Shown: positions 17,874 through 25,578 of the stretch, piece after piece
Position numbering within the stretch: position 1 is the first letter of the stretch
Layout of the letters: every line of letters begins with the position of its first letter
DNA from: Gammaproteobacteria bacterium
GTDB lineage: Bacteria; Pseudomonadota; Gammaproteobacteria; JAJPIJ01
Reading direction: 5' to 3'
Length of the DNA stretch: 64,000 nt
Assembly (NCBI GenBank): GCA_021324815.1
Contig: JAJPIJ010000013.1
Location: forward strand, 111,120 to 175,119
Notes under the pieces: generated by a model
Databases searched by the model: none
What the model was told of the DNA's origin: nothing
What the model saw: the letters and a program-made list of their open reading frames with translations, nothing else
Position numbers and translations under genes: made by a program

Positions 17874-18782
17874 TCATTGGACGGCCTCCCCGAATTTCGC
17901 AGCCGCCCGGCAAAGCCTGCGGGCGATGCCCGGCCCGTGCAAAACCAGGGCGCTGTAAACCTGCACCGCCGCGGCGCCGGCGGCGAGGTATCTTCCCACG
18001 GTTGTTTCATTGACGCCGCCGACGACGATGAGCGGCAGCGAAGGCAGATTGGCGACGAGCCGCGCCACGCATTCGCCGGCCTTGCCGGGCGATGACCAAT
18101 TTTCAAATGCGGCAATGACGCCTTCATAGCCCAATTCTTCCGCGAGCACCACGGCGAGGGGCGCGCGTTTTGCGTGCCGATCCTCGTCAAACGCCACCTT
18201 GACCATGACGGGGATGTGGCGGGCACAGGATCCACGTTCATGTTGAATCCGTGTCAACAACGATCGCAGGGCGGATTTGTCAGCTCCCGCCACCCGCCCC
18301 GGGCCGCCGGGCCTGCTGAGATTGAGAACGAAAAAATCCGCGCATCCGGCCAGCTGATGCATGGCTGCAATAAAACCCCCGGCCCACTCGCCATCAAACG
18401 ACGGCCGTTGACCGCCGACACTCACGCCAACCAGCGGTTGCCCGGCGGCGCCGCAAACTGCCCGCCGCGTGTGGAACCGTTGCAGGTTGAGGCAGATTCG
18501 ATCAAGCGCCGGATCAATGGAGCAATCCCTCACGGGGTTGATGGTGCCGACCTCGACAAAGCCGAAGCCGGCCCGGGCGAGTTCATCGAGAAGTTCGCCG
18601 TGACGGTCGAACCCGGCGGCCACGCCAATGGGATTCGGAAAGTTCAGTCCCATGACGGACACCGGCCGTGGAAACCCGCCGCCGTCGCGATGGAGATGAT
18701 TGCAGGCAACCCTAGGCACGGGTGGCGGATTCACGAGCCGCGCCGCACTTTCCGAGGGCGTGATGTCGGATTGCAAATTCAT
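17874..18782 (-). CDS. Divergent dihydroorotate dehydrogenase-like protein
   Basis: About 302 residues with a PyrD-like TIM barrel: MGLNFPNPIGVAAGFD at 44-59, GFGFVEVGTINP, a LNLSRPGGPG loop, and PLIVVGGVNET with AGAAAVQVYSAL near the end for FMN phosphate binding. The active-site loop differs from true PyrD: the NxSSPNTPG consensus reads NLSRPGGPG, so the catalytic serine position holds arginine, and the NRMGFNN segment is missing. It may not use dihydroorotate. The ATG at 18782 overlaps serC by 71 bases; a GTG at 18719, overlapping the serC stop, is another start. It follows serC on the minus strand. Confidence 0.7.
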   Translation of the reverse strand: MNLQSDITPSESAARLVNPPPVPRVACNHLHRDGGGFPRPVSVMGLNFPNPIGVAAGFDRHGELLDELARAGFGFVEVGTINPVRDCSIDPALDRICLNLQRFHTRRAVCGAAGQPLVGVSVGGQRPSFDGEWAGGFIAAMHQLAGCADFFVLNLSRPGGPGRVAGADKSALRSLLTRIQHERGSCARHIPVMVKVAFDEDRHAKRAPLAVVLAEELGYEGVIAAFENWSSPGKAGECVARLVANLPSLPLIVVGGVNETTVGRYLAAGAAAVQVYSALVLHGPGIARRLCRAAAKFGEAVQ

Positions 18783-19842
18783 GCATGAAATCGATCAAGG
18801 CATCGACACCCTCCGCCGGCATGGCGTTATAGAGGCTGGCGCGCAGGCCGCCGGCGGCGGCATGGCCTTCCAGGTGCACGAGACCGCGCCGCCGCCCCTC
18901 CGCCAGAAACTCCGCCTCCAGCGCCTGGGTCGGCAGACGGAAACAGACATTGGTCAGGGAGCGATCGGCGCCGGCGACGGGACAACGGTAGAACCCGCTC
19001 TCATCAATCGCGGCATAGAGCTTCTCGCTTTTGCGGCGGTTGTTGCGGGCGATGACCTCGAGTCCCCCCTGCCGCCTGATCCACGCGAACATCAGGCCGG
19101 CGACATAAACGGCGAACGTCGGCGGCGTATTCACCCTGCCGTCGCAGCCCGCCTGCAACCCGTAATTGAAAACCGCCGGCGTCTGCTCCAGGGCGCGGTC
19201 CAGGAGGTCGTCGCGTATGAGGATGACGGTCAGTCCAGCGCAGCCGGCGTTCTTTTGCGCGCCGGCGTAGATGAGGCCGAAACGGGAAACGTCGATCGGC
19301 CGGGAAAGAAAGTCCGAGGTCATGTCGGCGACCAGCGGCACAAGGCCCGTGTCCGGCAACCAGTGGAACTGCACGCCGTTGGCCGTTTCGTTGCTGACGA
19401 GATGGCAGTAGGCCGCCTGCGGATCCAGCCGCCACTCCGCCTGCGGCGGGATGCGGGTGAAGCCGTCGGCCTCGCCGCTGGCGGCTATGTGGATCGCGCC
19501 GTAACGGCCTCCCTCGCTCGCGGCCCTCGCCGACCAGAGACCGGTGAGCACGTAATCGGCGGCGCGGCGCCGCCCGCCCATGAGGTTCATCGCCAGCAGC
19601 GCAAAATGCGCGTACGCGCCCCCCTGCAAAAACAGGATGCGGTGGCGATCCGGCAATGCCAGCAATTGTCCGAGATCAGCGGCGGCCTCCGCGGCGATGG
19701 TCTGGTATTCCGGACTGGTAAAGGGCATCTCCAGCACGGATACGCCGCTGCCGCGCCAGTCGAGCATCTCCTCCCGCGCCTGCTGCAACACCTCCCCCGG
19801 CAGCATGGCCGGGCCGGAGGCGAAGTTGAGCGGTCGGCGCAT
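18712..19842 (-). CDS. serC: Phosphoserine aminotransferase
   Basis: A 376-residue SerC, the PLP enzyme that transaminates 3-phosphohydroxypyruvate in serine synthesis and acts in pyridoxal phosphate synthesis. It starts with RPLNFASGPAMLP and has the LFLQGGAYAHFALLAMNL segment, HLVSNETANGVQF, and the PLP lysine in LIYAGAQKNAGCAG. The TGG-type serine of the usual GGA motif is kept as QGGA. The start is ATG at 19842; the reading frame continues upstream but overlaps the PuuD-like gene and is not needed. It is followed by a PyrD-like gene in an overlapping frame. Confidence 0.94.
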   Translation of the reverse strand: MRRPLNFASGPAMLPGEVLQQAREEMLDWRGSGVSVLEMPFTSPEYQTIAAEAAADLGQLLALPDRHRILFLQGGAYAHFALLAMNLMGGRRRAADYVLTGLWSARAASEGGRYGAIHIAASGEADGFTRIPPQAEWRLDPQAAYCHLVSNETANGVQFHWLPDTGLVPLVADMTSDFLSRPIDVSRFGLIYAGAQKNAGCAGLTVILIRDDLLDRALEQTPAVFNYGLQAGCDGRVNTPPTFAVYVAGLMFAWIRRQGGLEVIARNNRRKSEKLYAAIDESGFYRCPVAGADRSLTNVCFRLPTQALEAEFLAEGRRRGLVHLEGHAAAGGLRASLYNAMPAEGVDALIDFMHEFAIRHHALGKCGAARESATRA

Positions 19843-19856
19843 GGCGAGGGTCGGCG

Positions 19857-20357
19857 CTAGAAAAGCCACGCGCCGTGCGCGCCGGCGACCATGAAAAAGA
19901 CGGCGGGGAGGGAAAGGATGGTGTTGGTTCGCGATGCAAGAAAGGTCACGCGCGAGCAACGGACGCGCTCCTCCCTCGAGGCCGGGACGAAACCGAGCAC
20001 CTTCTTCTGGTGCGGCCAGAGCACGAACCAAAGGTTCAGTACCATCAACAACCCCAGCCACACGCCGAGTCCAATCACCGCGTGACGGCCGGACAGCAGG
20101 ATCGCGTCGGCCAGGATGCCCCGGAACCACAGCATGTAGACGCCCGTGATCAAGACCACCAGCGAGGCATGACGGAAGATGCCGTGCTCACGCCGCAGCG
20201 CCGCCAGGGACCAGTCGTTTGCGGAGCCGTCGGCAGGGCGTGCGGGTTGAAACCGCGGGTTCTGCACGACGTTGGCGTAGTTGTGCCCCATCCAGACGAC
20301 GACCGCCAGGATGTGCAGCCAGCGCGCCATGACGTCGAGCGCCGTCAAACTCATCAT
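19857..20357 (-). CDS. PuuD-like (urate oxidase N-terminal, DUF989) membrane protein
   Basis: A 166-residue protein with four to five membrane helices. It has the pattern of the membrane domain of PuuD urate hydroxylase (PF06181): ARWLHILAVVVWMGHNYAN near the start, LGLLMVLNLWFVLWPHQKKVLG in the middle and SRTNTILSLPAVFFMV near the end. It lacks the cytochrome c domain that full PuuD proteins carry at the C-terminus. Conserved histidines could bind haem. It lies 41 bases downstream of the 32-residue peptide gene at the end of the pqqA-D-E run, so a link to PQQ or to a quinone-dependent enzyme is possible but unproven. Confidence 0.7.
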   Translation of the reverse strand: MMSLTALDVMARWLHILAVVVWMGHNYANVVQNPRFQPARPADGSANDWSLAALRREHGIFRHASLVVLITGVYMLWFRGILADAILLSGRHAVIGLGVWLGLLMVLNLWFVLWPHQKKVLGFVPASREERVRCSRVTFLASRTNTILSLPAVFFMVAGAHGAWLF

Positions 20358-20397
20358 CGGGCTTGAGGATTGCCGGCGGCCATACGGCCCCCACAGA

Positions 20398-20496
20398 TCA
20401 GGCTCCGATCAAAAACCGCACCGTCAGGGCGAGGATGATGGTGAGCAGCGCGCCGGCGAGCACCGTGCCGGCGGGCGTCTCGTGCGGAAGTTTCAT
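20398..20496 (-). CDS. 32-residue single-helix membrane peptide
   Basis: The ATG overlaps the pqqE stop (ATGA), and the frame encodes MKLPHETPAGTVLAGAL and then a hydrophobic helix ending LTVRFLIGA. This is a single membrane segment with a short charged N-terminus. The coupling to pqqE and the following PuuD-like membrane protein suggest a small subunit of a membrane complex. It is too short for family recognition and resembles the accessory peptides of oxidases in size. It is not a shadow of a larger gene. Confidence 0.55.
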   Translation of the reverse strand: MKLPHETPAGTVLAGALLTIILALTVRFLIGA

Positions 20497-21641
20497 CCGC
20501 CGCAACCCATGAACGCGGTGTTGATGCTGCCGCGCCGGCGCATGATGATCGGCCGCCGCCGGCGTCCCGGCGTTTCGGCCTCAGCCACCGCCGCCTCGAT
20601 GAGACCATGATGCGGCGATTTGGCGCACACCGGATCGGCATTGGCGGCGTCGCCGGTCAGCAGATAGGCCTGGCAGCGGCAGCCGCCGAAGTCTTTCTCT
20701 TTTTCGGGACAGCCGCGGCACGGTTCCCTCATCCAGCCATCGCCGCGAAAGGCGTTGAACACGGGCGATTCATGCCAGATCCAATCGAGCGGCGCCTCCC
20801 GCACGTTGGGAAACTCGAGGCCCTGGATCACGCGCGCCTCCTGGCAGGGCAGGGCGCTGCCATCCGGCGCGATGGTGAGGTGAATGGCGCCCCAGCCGTT
20901 CATGCACGCCTTCGGCCGGTTGTCAAAATAATCGGGAACCACGAAATAAATGGTCATTTTCGATCCGAGCCGCCGCCGCGCCTCTTTCACGGCGTTTTCC
21001 GCGCGCTCGATCTGCGCGCGCGTCGGCAGAAACTCGGCGCGGTTGAGCAGCGCCCAGTTGTAGTACTGGAGGTTGGCGAATTCGAGGTAATCGACGCCCA
21101 TCTCCTCGGCGAGCTTGAGGATGTCGGCGGCCTGCCCGATGTTCTGGCGGCAGACCGGCACGTTCAGCACCATCGGAAAGCCCTGCGCCTTGATTTCGCG
21201 CGCCGCCGCGAGCTTCGTGTCGTAGGCGTCCGCCCCGACCAGCGAATTGGTGATGTCGCGATTGCTCGACTGCAGGCTCAACTGAATCTGCTTGAGGCCG
21301 GCCTCCTTCATCCTCCCCAGTCGTTCACTCGACAGGCCCATGCCCGAGGTGATGAGGTTGGTATAGAAGCCGAGACGATTGGCCTCGTCGATGAGCTCTT
21401 CCAGATCGGCGCGCAGCAGCGGTTCGCCGCCGGAAAAGCCCAGTTGCAACGAACCCATGGCCCGTCCTTCGCGCAATACCCGCTTCCATTCGTCGGTACT
21501 CAGTTCATTCTTGCAACTGTCGAAGTCGAGAGGGTTGTTGCACCAGGCGCAGTGCAACGGGCAACGGTAGGTGAGCTCGCACAGGAGCCACATTGGAATG
21601 CGCGCGCCGTCAAGGCTTAAGCCTGATCCAGCCTTTGGCAT
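20493..21641 (-). CDS. pqqE: PqqE-like PqqA peptide cyclase (copy 2), radical SAM
   Basis: A 382-residue PqqE homologue with CPLHCAWC (Cys27, Cys31, Cys34), FSGGEPLLR, and a complete SPASM region ([42 protein letters not shown]). It would cross-link Glu17 and Tyr21 of the PqqA encoded upstream. It is clearly diverged from copy 1 (for instance PCQEA against PCHSA) and ends in an extra basic tail with a final CGG. It overlaps pqqD copy 2 by 32 bases and the downstream 32-residue peptide gene by four, so the set is tightly coupled. Confidence 0.9.
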   Translation of the reverse strand: MPKAGSGLSLDGARIPMWLLCELTYRCPLHCAWCNNPLDFDSCKNELSTDEWKRVLREGRAMGSLQLGFSGGEPLLRADLEELIDEANRLGFYTNLITSGMGLSSERLGRMKEAGLKQIQLSLQSSNRDITNSLVGADAYDTKLAAAREIKAQGFPMVLNVPVCRQNIGQAADILKLAEEMGVDYLEFANLQYYNWALLNRAEFLPTRAQIERAENAVKEARRRLGSKMTIYFVVPDYFDNRPKACMNGWGAIHLTIAPDGSALPCQEARVIQGLEFPNVREAPLDWIWHESPVFNAFRGDGWMREPCRGCPEKEKDFGGCRCQAYLLTGDAANADPVCAKSPHHGLIEAAVAEAETPGRRRRPIIMRRRGSINTAFMGCGG

Positions 21642-21897
21642 GGGAAGTCTCCAGAAATTGGTAGACGCGGGTTGACACGTCGGCGCCCGAATATCCCCGG
21701 CTCAATTCCGCCGCAATCTGCGCGGCGGAGCGGGCGCCGTCACAAAGCCGGAGAATGGCCGCCGCCGTTTCGTTCAATTTCACAACCCCTTCCGGATAAA
21801 GCATCACATAAGCCTGCTGCGGCGCCTCCCAGCGCAGCAGATACAGAGGATTGATTTCCGGTACGGCGGTTTCCGCAATCACCGCGGCCTCATTCAT
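21610..21897 (-). CDS. pqqD: PqqA binding protein PqqD (copy 2)
   Basis: A 95-residue intact PqqD, the peptide chaperone that presents PqqA to PqqE. It shows YLLRWEAPQQAYVMLYPEGVVKLNETAAAIL, which is the family core, and ends FLETSHAKGWIRL. The N-terminus is longer than usual by about ten residues. It lies 72 bases after the pqqA stop, with a stem-loop between. Because pqqD copy 1 is frameshifted, this gene could supply PqqD for both PqqE copies; that is an inference. Confidence 0.92.
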   Translation of the reverse strand: MNEAAVIAETAVPEINPLYLLRWEAPQQAYVMLYPEGVVKLNETAAAILRLCDGARSAAQIAAELSRGYSGADVSTRVYQFLETSHAKGWIRLKP

Positions 21898-21931
21898 TGC
21901 CGGCGATCCCCATCGATCGGTAAGGCAAAGG

Positions 21932-21956
21932 AAAGGCCGGCTTCGCGCCGGCCCTT
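21932..21956 (-). terminator. Stem-loop between pqqA and pqqD, likely leaky terminator
   Basis: On the minus strand GGCCGGC pairs with GCCGGCC (21935-21941 and 21947-21953) around a five-base loop, extended by A-T pairs, and is followed by TTTCCTTT. It lies 17 bases after the pqqA stop. Partial termination here would give more pqqA than pqqD-pqqE message, as described for pqqA in methylotrophs. Confidence 0.6.
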
Positions 21957-21969
21957 CCCCGGCTGCCGA

Positions 21970-22047
21970 TCAGCGCACGTAAACGTACGCGGTGACTTCA
22001 AAGCCCAGCCGCAGATCACAATAGGCGGGGTCGACCCACTTTTTCAT
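21970..22047 (-). CDS. pqqA: PQQ precursor peptide PqqA
   Basis: A 25-residue peptide, MKKWVDPAYCDLRLGFEV and then TAYVYVR. Glu17 and Tyr21 form the E-x3-Y motif whose side chains become the PQQ skeleton. The length and the DLRxGFEVTxY core are those of PqqA. A strong GGAAGGAGAG ribosome site lies four bases upstream of the ATG. It is the only pqqA I found in the window, on the opposite strand and 11 kb away from pqqB and pqqC. The upstream frame extends to 22221 but that part is not coding. Confidence 0.93.
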   Translation of the reverse strand: MKKWVDPAYCDLRLGFEVTAYVYVR

Positions 22048-22368
22048 TGCTCTCTCCTTCCATTTCAATGATTGGAACATCCTCAACAACGCCCGAGGCA
22101 ACAAAACAAATCGGGCATGAAGAAAAAAGGCAAGTTCGATGCCAATGAATGTCGCCGTCGGGGAAATTGCGCCGGTGCCACGATTGCAAAACGAGGTACA
22201 CGCGATTTGGAAACGTTCCATGCGCGTTTGGAATTATTCAAGGTTAGTCCCAACCAAACAGTGGCTGACGCAAACCAAATTCTGATCGGCCGATTGATAA
22301 CTAGACCCGTTCGAAATTCGACATGGCGCGTGAAAAATTTCGTAAAAGAATCGTCAATGATGTTTTTC
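22048..22368. other. Intergenic region between pqqA and nrdD
   Basis: No gene is seen. It must hold the pqqA promoter, but I find no convincing -35/-10 pair or Fnr box on the minus strand. One small inverted repeat, TGGAA-N3-TTCCA at 22208-22220, is followed by another TTTGGAA. A chance ATCGGCCGAT palindrome lies near 22285. The AT content is higher than in the flanking genes. Confidence 0.4.
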
Positions 22369-22397
22369 TTGACGGCCCAATATGCTGGGCATAGATT
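22369..22397 (+). promoter_or_regulatory. Sigma-70 promoter of nrdD
   Basis: TTGACG at 22369-22374 and TAGATT at 22392-22397 are 17 bases apart. The transcript would begin near 22404, which argues that the ATG at 22446 is the real nrdD start, with a leader of about 42 bases. The spacer coincides with the first NrdR-like box. Confidence 0.55.
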
Positions 22398-22422
22398 ATA
22401 TTGAACACCCAACATATGGTGG
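22375..22422. promoter_or_regulatory. Pair of NrdR-like boxes
   Basis: Two 16-base imperfect palindromes, GCCCAATATGCTGGGC (22375-22390) and ACCCAACATATGGTGG (22407-22422), resemble the NrdR box ACACTATATATAGTGT at 8 and 11 positions. The gap of 16 bases, or 32 between centres, equals three helical turns and is the known spacing of paired NrdR boxes. They cover the promoter spacer and the start of the transcript, as expected for repression. Confidence 0.55.
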
Positions 22423-22445
22423 AAAGCCGGAACACAAATAAACTC

Positions 22446-24512
22446 ATGTCGCCAGTTCCACAATCAAGCACGGACATCGCCGGAAAACCTGCTCACGTCA
22501 TCAAGCGCGACGGCGCAAGGCAGCCATTCAACGAGAAAAAAATTCTATCGGCGATTGAACGCGCCGGGCGCGCGAGCGGCGAATTCGATGGCCACAGCGC
22601 CGGATTGCTCGCGGCAAGAGTGACGGAGACTCTGGCTCACACGAACGGCAACGAGCCGCCGGCCATTGAGCAAATCCAGGACGTGGTCGAGCGGACCTTG
22701 ATCGCCGCGGGCTTCATTAAGACCGCGCGCGCCTACATCGCCTACCGCGAGCAGCACAGGCAGCAACGACAGGATCGGAGGACGCTGATCGACGTCGCGC
22801 TGTCGGTCAACGAATACCTCGATCAGCAGGACTGGCGCGTGCACGCAAACGCCAACCAGGGATACTCGCTGGGCGGACTCATCCTCAACGTCTCGGGCAA
22901 GGTGATCGCGAATTACTGGCTCAATCACGTCTATCCGCCGGAGGTGGGGGAGGCGCATCGCGAAGGCGACATTCATATTCACGATCTCGACATGCTGGCG
23001 GGCTACTGCGCGGGCTGGTCCCTGCGCCAGTTTCTGCACGAGGGCCTGAATGGCGTGCCGGGCAAGGTCGAGGCCGCGGCCCCCAAACACATGTCAAGCG
23101 CGGTGGGACAGATCGTCAACTTTCTCGGCACGCTGCAGAATGAGTGGGCCGGCGCGCAGGCGTTTTCCTCCTTCGACACCTACATGGCGCCCTTCATCCG
23201 CAAGGACGGCCTCTCCTACCCCGAGGTGAGGCAATGCATCCAGGAATTGATTTACAATCTCAACGTGCCCTCGCGCTGGGGCACGCAGACGCCGTTCACC
23301 AACCTCACCTTCGACTGGACCTGCCCGGAGGATCTGCGGGACAAACCACCCGTCATCGGCGGGGAGGAGATGCCGTTCGCCTACGGAGAGCTCCAGGCCG
23401 AGATGGACATGATCAACCGCGCCTACATCGAGGTGATGATGGCGGGTGACGCCAGGGGCCGCGTGTTCACCTTCCCCATCCCCACCTACAACATCACCAG
23501 GGATTTCCCCTGGGACTCCCCCAACGCCGAGCAGTTGTTTGACATGACGGCCAAATACGGGCTGCCGTATTTCCAGAACTTCGTCAACTCGGATCTGAAG
23601 CCGAACATGATCCGCTCGATGTGCTGCCGGCTCCAGCTCGACCTGCGCGAGCTGTTGAAGCGCGGCAACGGTCTGTTTGGCAGCGCCGAGCAGACGGGAT
23701 CGGTGGGCGTGGTCACCCTCAACTGCGCGCGCCTCGGCCATCTCTTCCGCGGGCGCGAGGAGGCGATGTACGGGCGCATCGATCAACTGCTGGAACTCGC
23801 CAGGAACAGCCTCGAGATCAAGCGCAAGGTGATCCAGCGGTACATCGACGGCGGCCTGTTCCCCTACACGAGGCGCTACCTCGGCACCCTGCGCAATCAC
23901 TTTTCGACGGTCGGCGTGAACGGCGTCAACGAAATGATCCGCAACTTCACCGCCGACCGGCATGACATCACCACTCGATGGGGGCACCGCTTTGCCTGCC
24001 GCCTGCTGGATCACATCCGCGGACGCATCCTCGAGTTCCAGGAGCAGACCGGGCACATGTACAACCTGGAGGCCACGCCCGCCGAGGGCACCACCTATCG
24101 CTTCGCCAAGGAGGACAAAAAGCGCTTCCCCGACATCCTGCAGGCGGGCACGCCCGACAGGCCGTATTACACCAATTCATCGCAACTGCCCGTCGGCTTC
24201 ACCCACGATCCCTTCGAGGCGCTCGAGCGCCAGGAGGAACTGCAGCGCAAGTACACCGGCGGCACCGTGCTGCATTTATACATGGAGGAGCGGATCAGTT
24301 CATCCGCCGCCTGCAAGAAACTTGTCCGCCGCGCGCTGGAGCGCTTCGGACTGCCCTACATCACGGTGACGCCGACCTTCTCGATCTGCCCCCGGCACAA
24401 CTACCTTCCCGGGGAGCACAAATTCTGCCCGCGCTGCGACGACGAGCTCATCGCGAAAAAGCGCGGGCCGGAGGCCGCCAGCATGACTTCAAATGAAAGG
24501 AGAATCGCATGA
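22446..24512 (+). CDS. nrdD: Class III ribonucleotide reductase, catalytic part without glycyl-radical domain
   Basis: About 688 residues from ATG 22446. An N-terminal ATP-cone (about 15-105, with VIKRDGARQPFNEKKI) is followed by the ten-stranded barrel; the active-site cysteine loop is MCCRLQLDL (Cys393-394). Near the end a zinc site reads ICPRHNYLPGEHKFCPRC. The protein then stops, without the RVxGY glycyl-radical segment that normally follows. That segment is encoded by the next gene, which overlaps by four bases. The enzyme makes dNTPs anaerobically. The longer frame from TTG 22401 or ATG 22416 would overlap the predicted operator. Confidence 0.92.
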   Translation: MSPVPQSSTDIAGKPAHVIKRDGARQPFNEKKILSAIERAGRASGEFDGHSAGLLAARVTETLAHTNGNEPPAIEQIQDVVERTLIAAGFIKTARAYIAYREQHRQQRQDRRTLIDVALSVNEYLDQQDWRVHANANQGYSLGGLILNVSGKVIANYWLNHVYPPEVGEAHREGDIHIHDLDMLAGYCAGWSLRQFLHEGLNGVPGKVEAAAPKHMSSAVGQIVNFLGTLQNEWAGAQAFSSFDTYMAPFIRKDGLSYPEVRQCIQELIYNLNVPSRWGTQTPFTNLTFDWTCPEDLRDKPPVIGGEEMPFAYGELQAEMDMINRAYIEVMMAGDARGRVFTFPIPTYNITRDFPWDSPNAEQLFDMTAKYGLPYFQNFVNSDLKPNMIRSMCCRLQLDLRELLKRGNGLFGSAEQTGSVGVVTLNCARLGHLFRGREEAMYGRIDQLLELARNSLEIKRKVIQRYIDGGLFPYTRRYLGTLRNHFSTVGVNGVNEMIRNFTADRHDITTRWGHRFACRLLDHIRGRILEFQEQTGHMYNLEATPAEGTTYRFAKEDKKRFPDILQAGTPDRPYYTNSSQLPVGFTHDPFEALERQEELQRKYTGGTVLHLYMEERISSSAACKKLVRRALERFGLPYITVTPTFSICPRHNYLPGEHKFCPRCDDELIAKKRGPEAASMTSNERRIA

Positions 24513-24715
24513 ACGACACCAGACCAACATCCGTCGCGCGACCTGACGACATCGTGCTCCGTGACGAAGAACGCCAGCCCTGCGAGGTGTGGACGCGGGT
24601 CATGGGCTACCACCGTCCGGTGGCGTCGTTCAACCTCGGCAAGCAGGGTGAACACGGGGAGCGCAGGTTCTTCCGGGAGGGCCGGCCTGACGGCCCGCGT
24701 GAAGCCGCCGGCTGA
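24509..24715 (+). CDS. Separate glycyl-radical domain of class III ribonucleotide reductase
   Basis: A 68-residue protein holding PCEVWTRVMGYHRPVASFN, the C-terminal radical loop of NrdD; Gly33 would carry the radical. The start ATG overlaps the nrdD stop and has its own AAAGGAG site seven bases upstream (24495-24505), so it is a real, separately translated gene and not a simple frameshift. It would have to dock on NrdD so that Gly33 reaches the Cys393-394 loop. In size and idea it resembles GrcA/YfiD, the spare glycyl-radical subunit of pyruvate formate-lyase, but its sequence is that of NrdD. Confidence 0.85.
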   Translation: MNDTRPTSVARPDDIVLRDEERQPCEVWTRVMGYHRPVASFNLGKQGEHGERRFFREGRPDGPREAAG

Positions 24716-24773
24716 TCGCGGACCGACGATTCCCTTCACGCGCCGCAACGAATCCAGGTGGAGGGAACTCCGC

Positions 24774-25451
24774 GTGGGCGGATTTGTCCCCCTCTCCACC
24801 GTCGATTATCCGGGGGAGCTCTCCGCCGTCGTCTTCCTCCAGGGCTGTCCCTGGCGCTGCCGCTATTGCCACAATCCCCATCTGCAGCCCCGGGCCGGTG
24901 CGCAATCGGTATCCTGGGCCGCGATCATGAGATTCCTGGAACGTCGCGCGGGGTTGCTCGACGCGGTGGTGTTCAGGGGCGGGGAGCCCACCGTGCAGCG
25001 AGGATTGGAGCGCTCGATGGGCGAGGTCAGGAATCTGGGATACAAAATCGGCCTCCATACGGCGGGCATGTACCCCGGCCGGCTCAAACGCCTCCTGCCG
25101 CTGCTCGACTGGGTCGGGATGGACATCAAAGCTCCCGCCGAGACCTATGGGAAGATCACCGGCGTGCATTCATGCGCCGGGAAGGCATGGACCAGCGCCG
25201 CCCTTCTCGTGAAAAGCGGCGTGGCCTGCGAATTCCGCACCACCGTGCACCCGGCGCTCCTCGGGGACGACGACATTCGCAACATCGCCCGCAGGCTGGC
25301 GGGTTGGGGGGCAAGGCACTATACCGTGCAGAAATTCCGCGGCGAGGGCTGCATTGATCCCGAACTCGTCATGCACCCCGGGCCGACGATAAATGAAGAG
25401 GCGCTTCACGCTGAAATGAATTCGATGTTTGCCACGTTCAGAATGATTTGA
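24774..25451 (+). CDS. nrdG: Anaerobic ribonucleotide reductase activating enzyme NrdG, radical SAM
   Basis: About 225 residues from the GTG at 24774, which has GGAGGG eight bases upstream. Earlier in-frame starts (GTG 24699) overlap the small radical-domain gene and add residues without family match. The core reads VPLSTVDYPGELSAVVF followed by the CPWRCRYC cluster motif and HNPHL, then FRGGEPTVQ. This activase makes the glycyl radical, here expected on the separate small subunit. It belongs to the group annotated as anaerobic RNR activating proteins with the TIM-barrel of about 220 residues. Confidence 0.9.
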   Translation: MGGFVPLSTVDYPGELSAVVFLQGCPWRCRYCHNPHLQPRAGAQSVSWAAIMRFLERRAGLLDAVVFRGGEPTVQRGLERSMGEVRNLGYKIGLHTAGMYPGRLKRLLPLLDWVGMDIKAPAETYGKITGVHSCAGKAWTSAALLVKSGVACEFRTTVHPALLGDDDIRNIARRLAGWGARHYTVQKFRGEGCIDPELVMHPGPTINEEALHAEMNSMFATFRMI

Positions 25452-25578
25452 CGACGCATCGACCACGCAACCTGCCTGGCCGGACGCCGTCAACAGCCAT
25501 TGCAGTATAAAATCCCCCTCGGGCACGGCGCGCGCCGCATCCGATCCCCGGAAATCACGGGGCGAATCCTTGTTGGTA

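Noticed and set aside
22155..22190. Sigma-54 promoter for pqqA
   Set aside because: A TGGCAC element is present on the minus strand but the -12 element is at the wrong distance.
24440..24560. Simple frameshift splitting nrdD
   Set aside because: The small downstream frame has its own ribosome site and ATGA overlap, and the upstream frame ends in a natural tail. A frameshift remains possible but is less likely.
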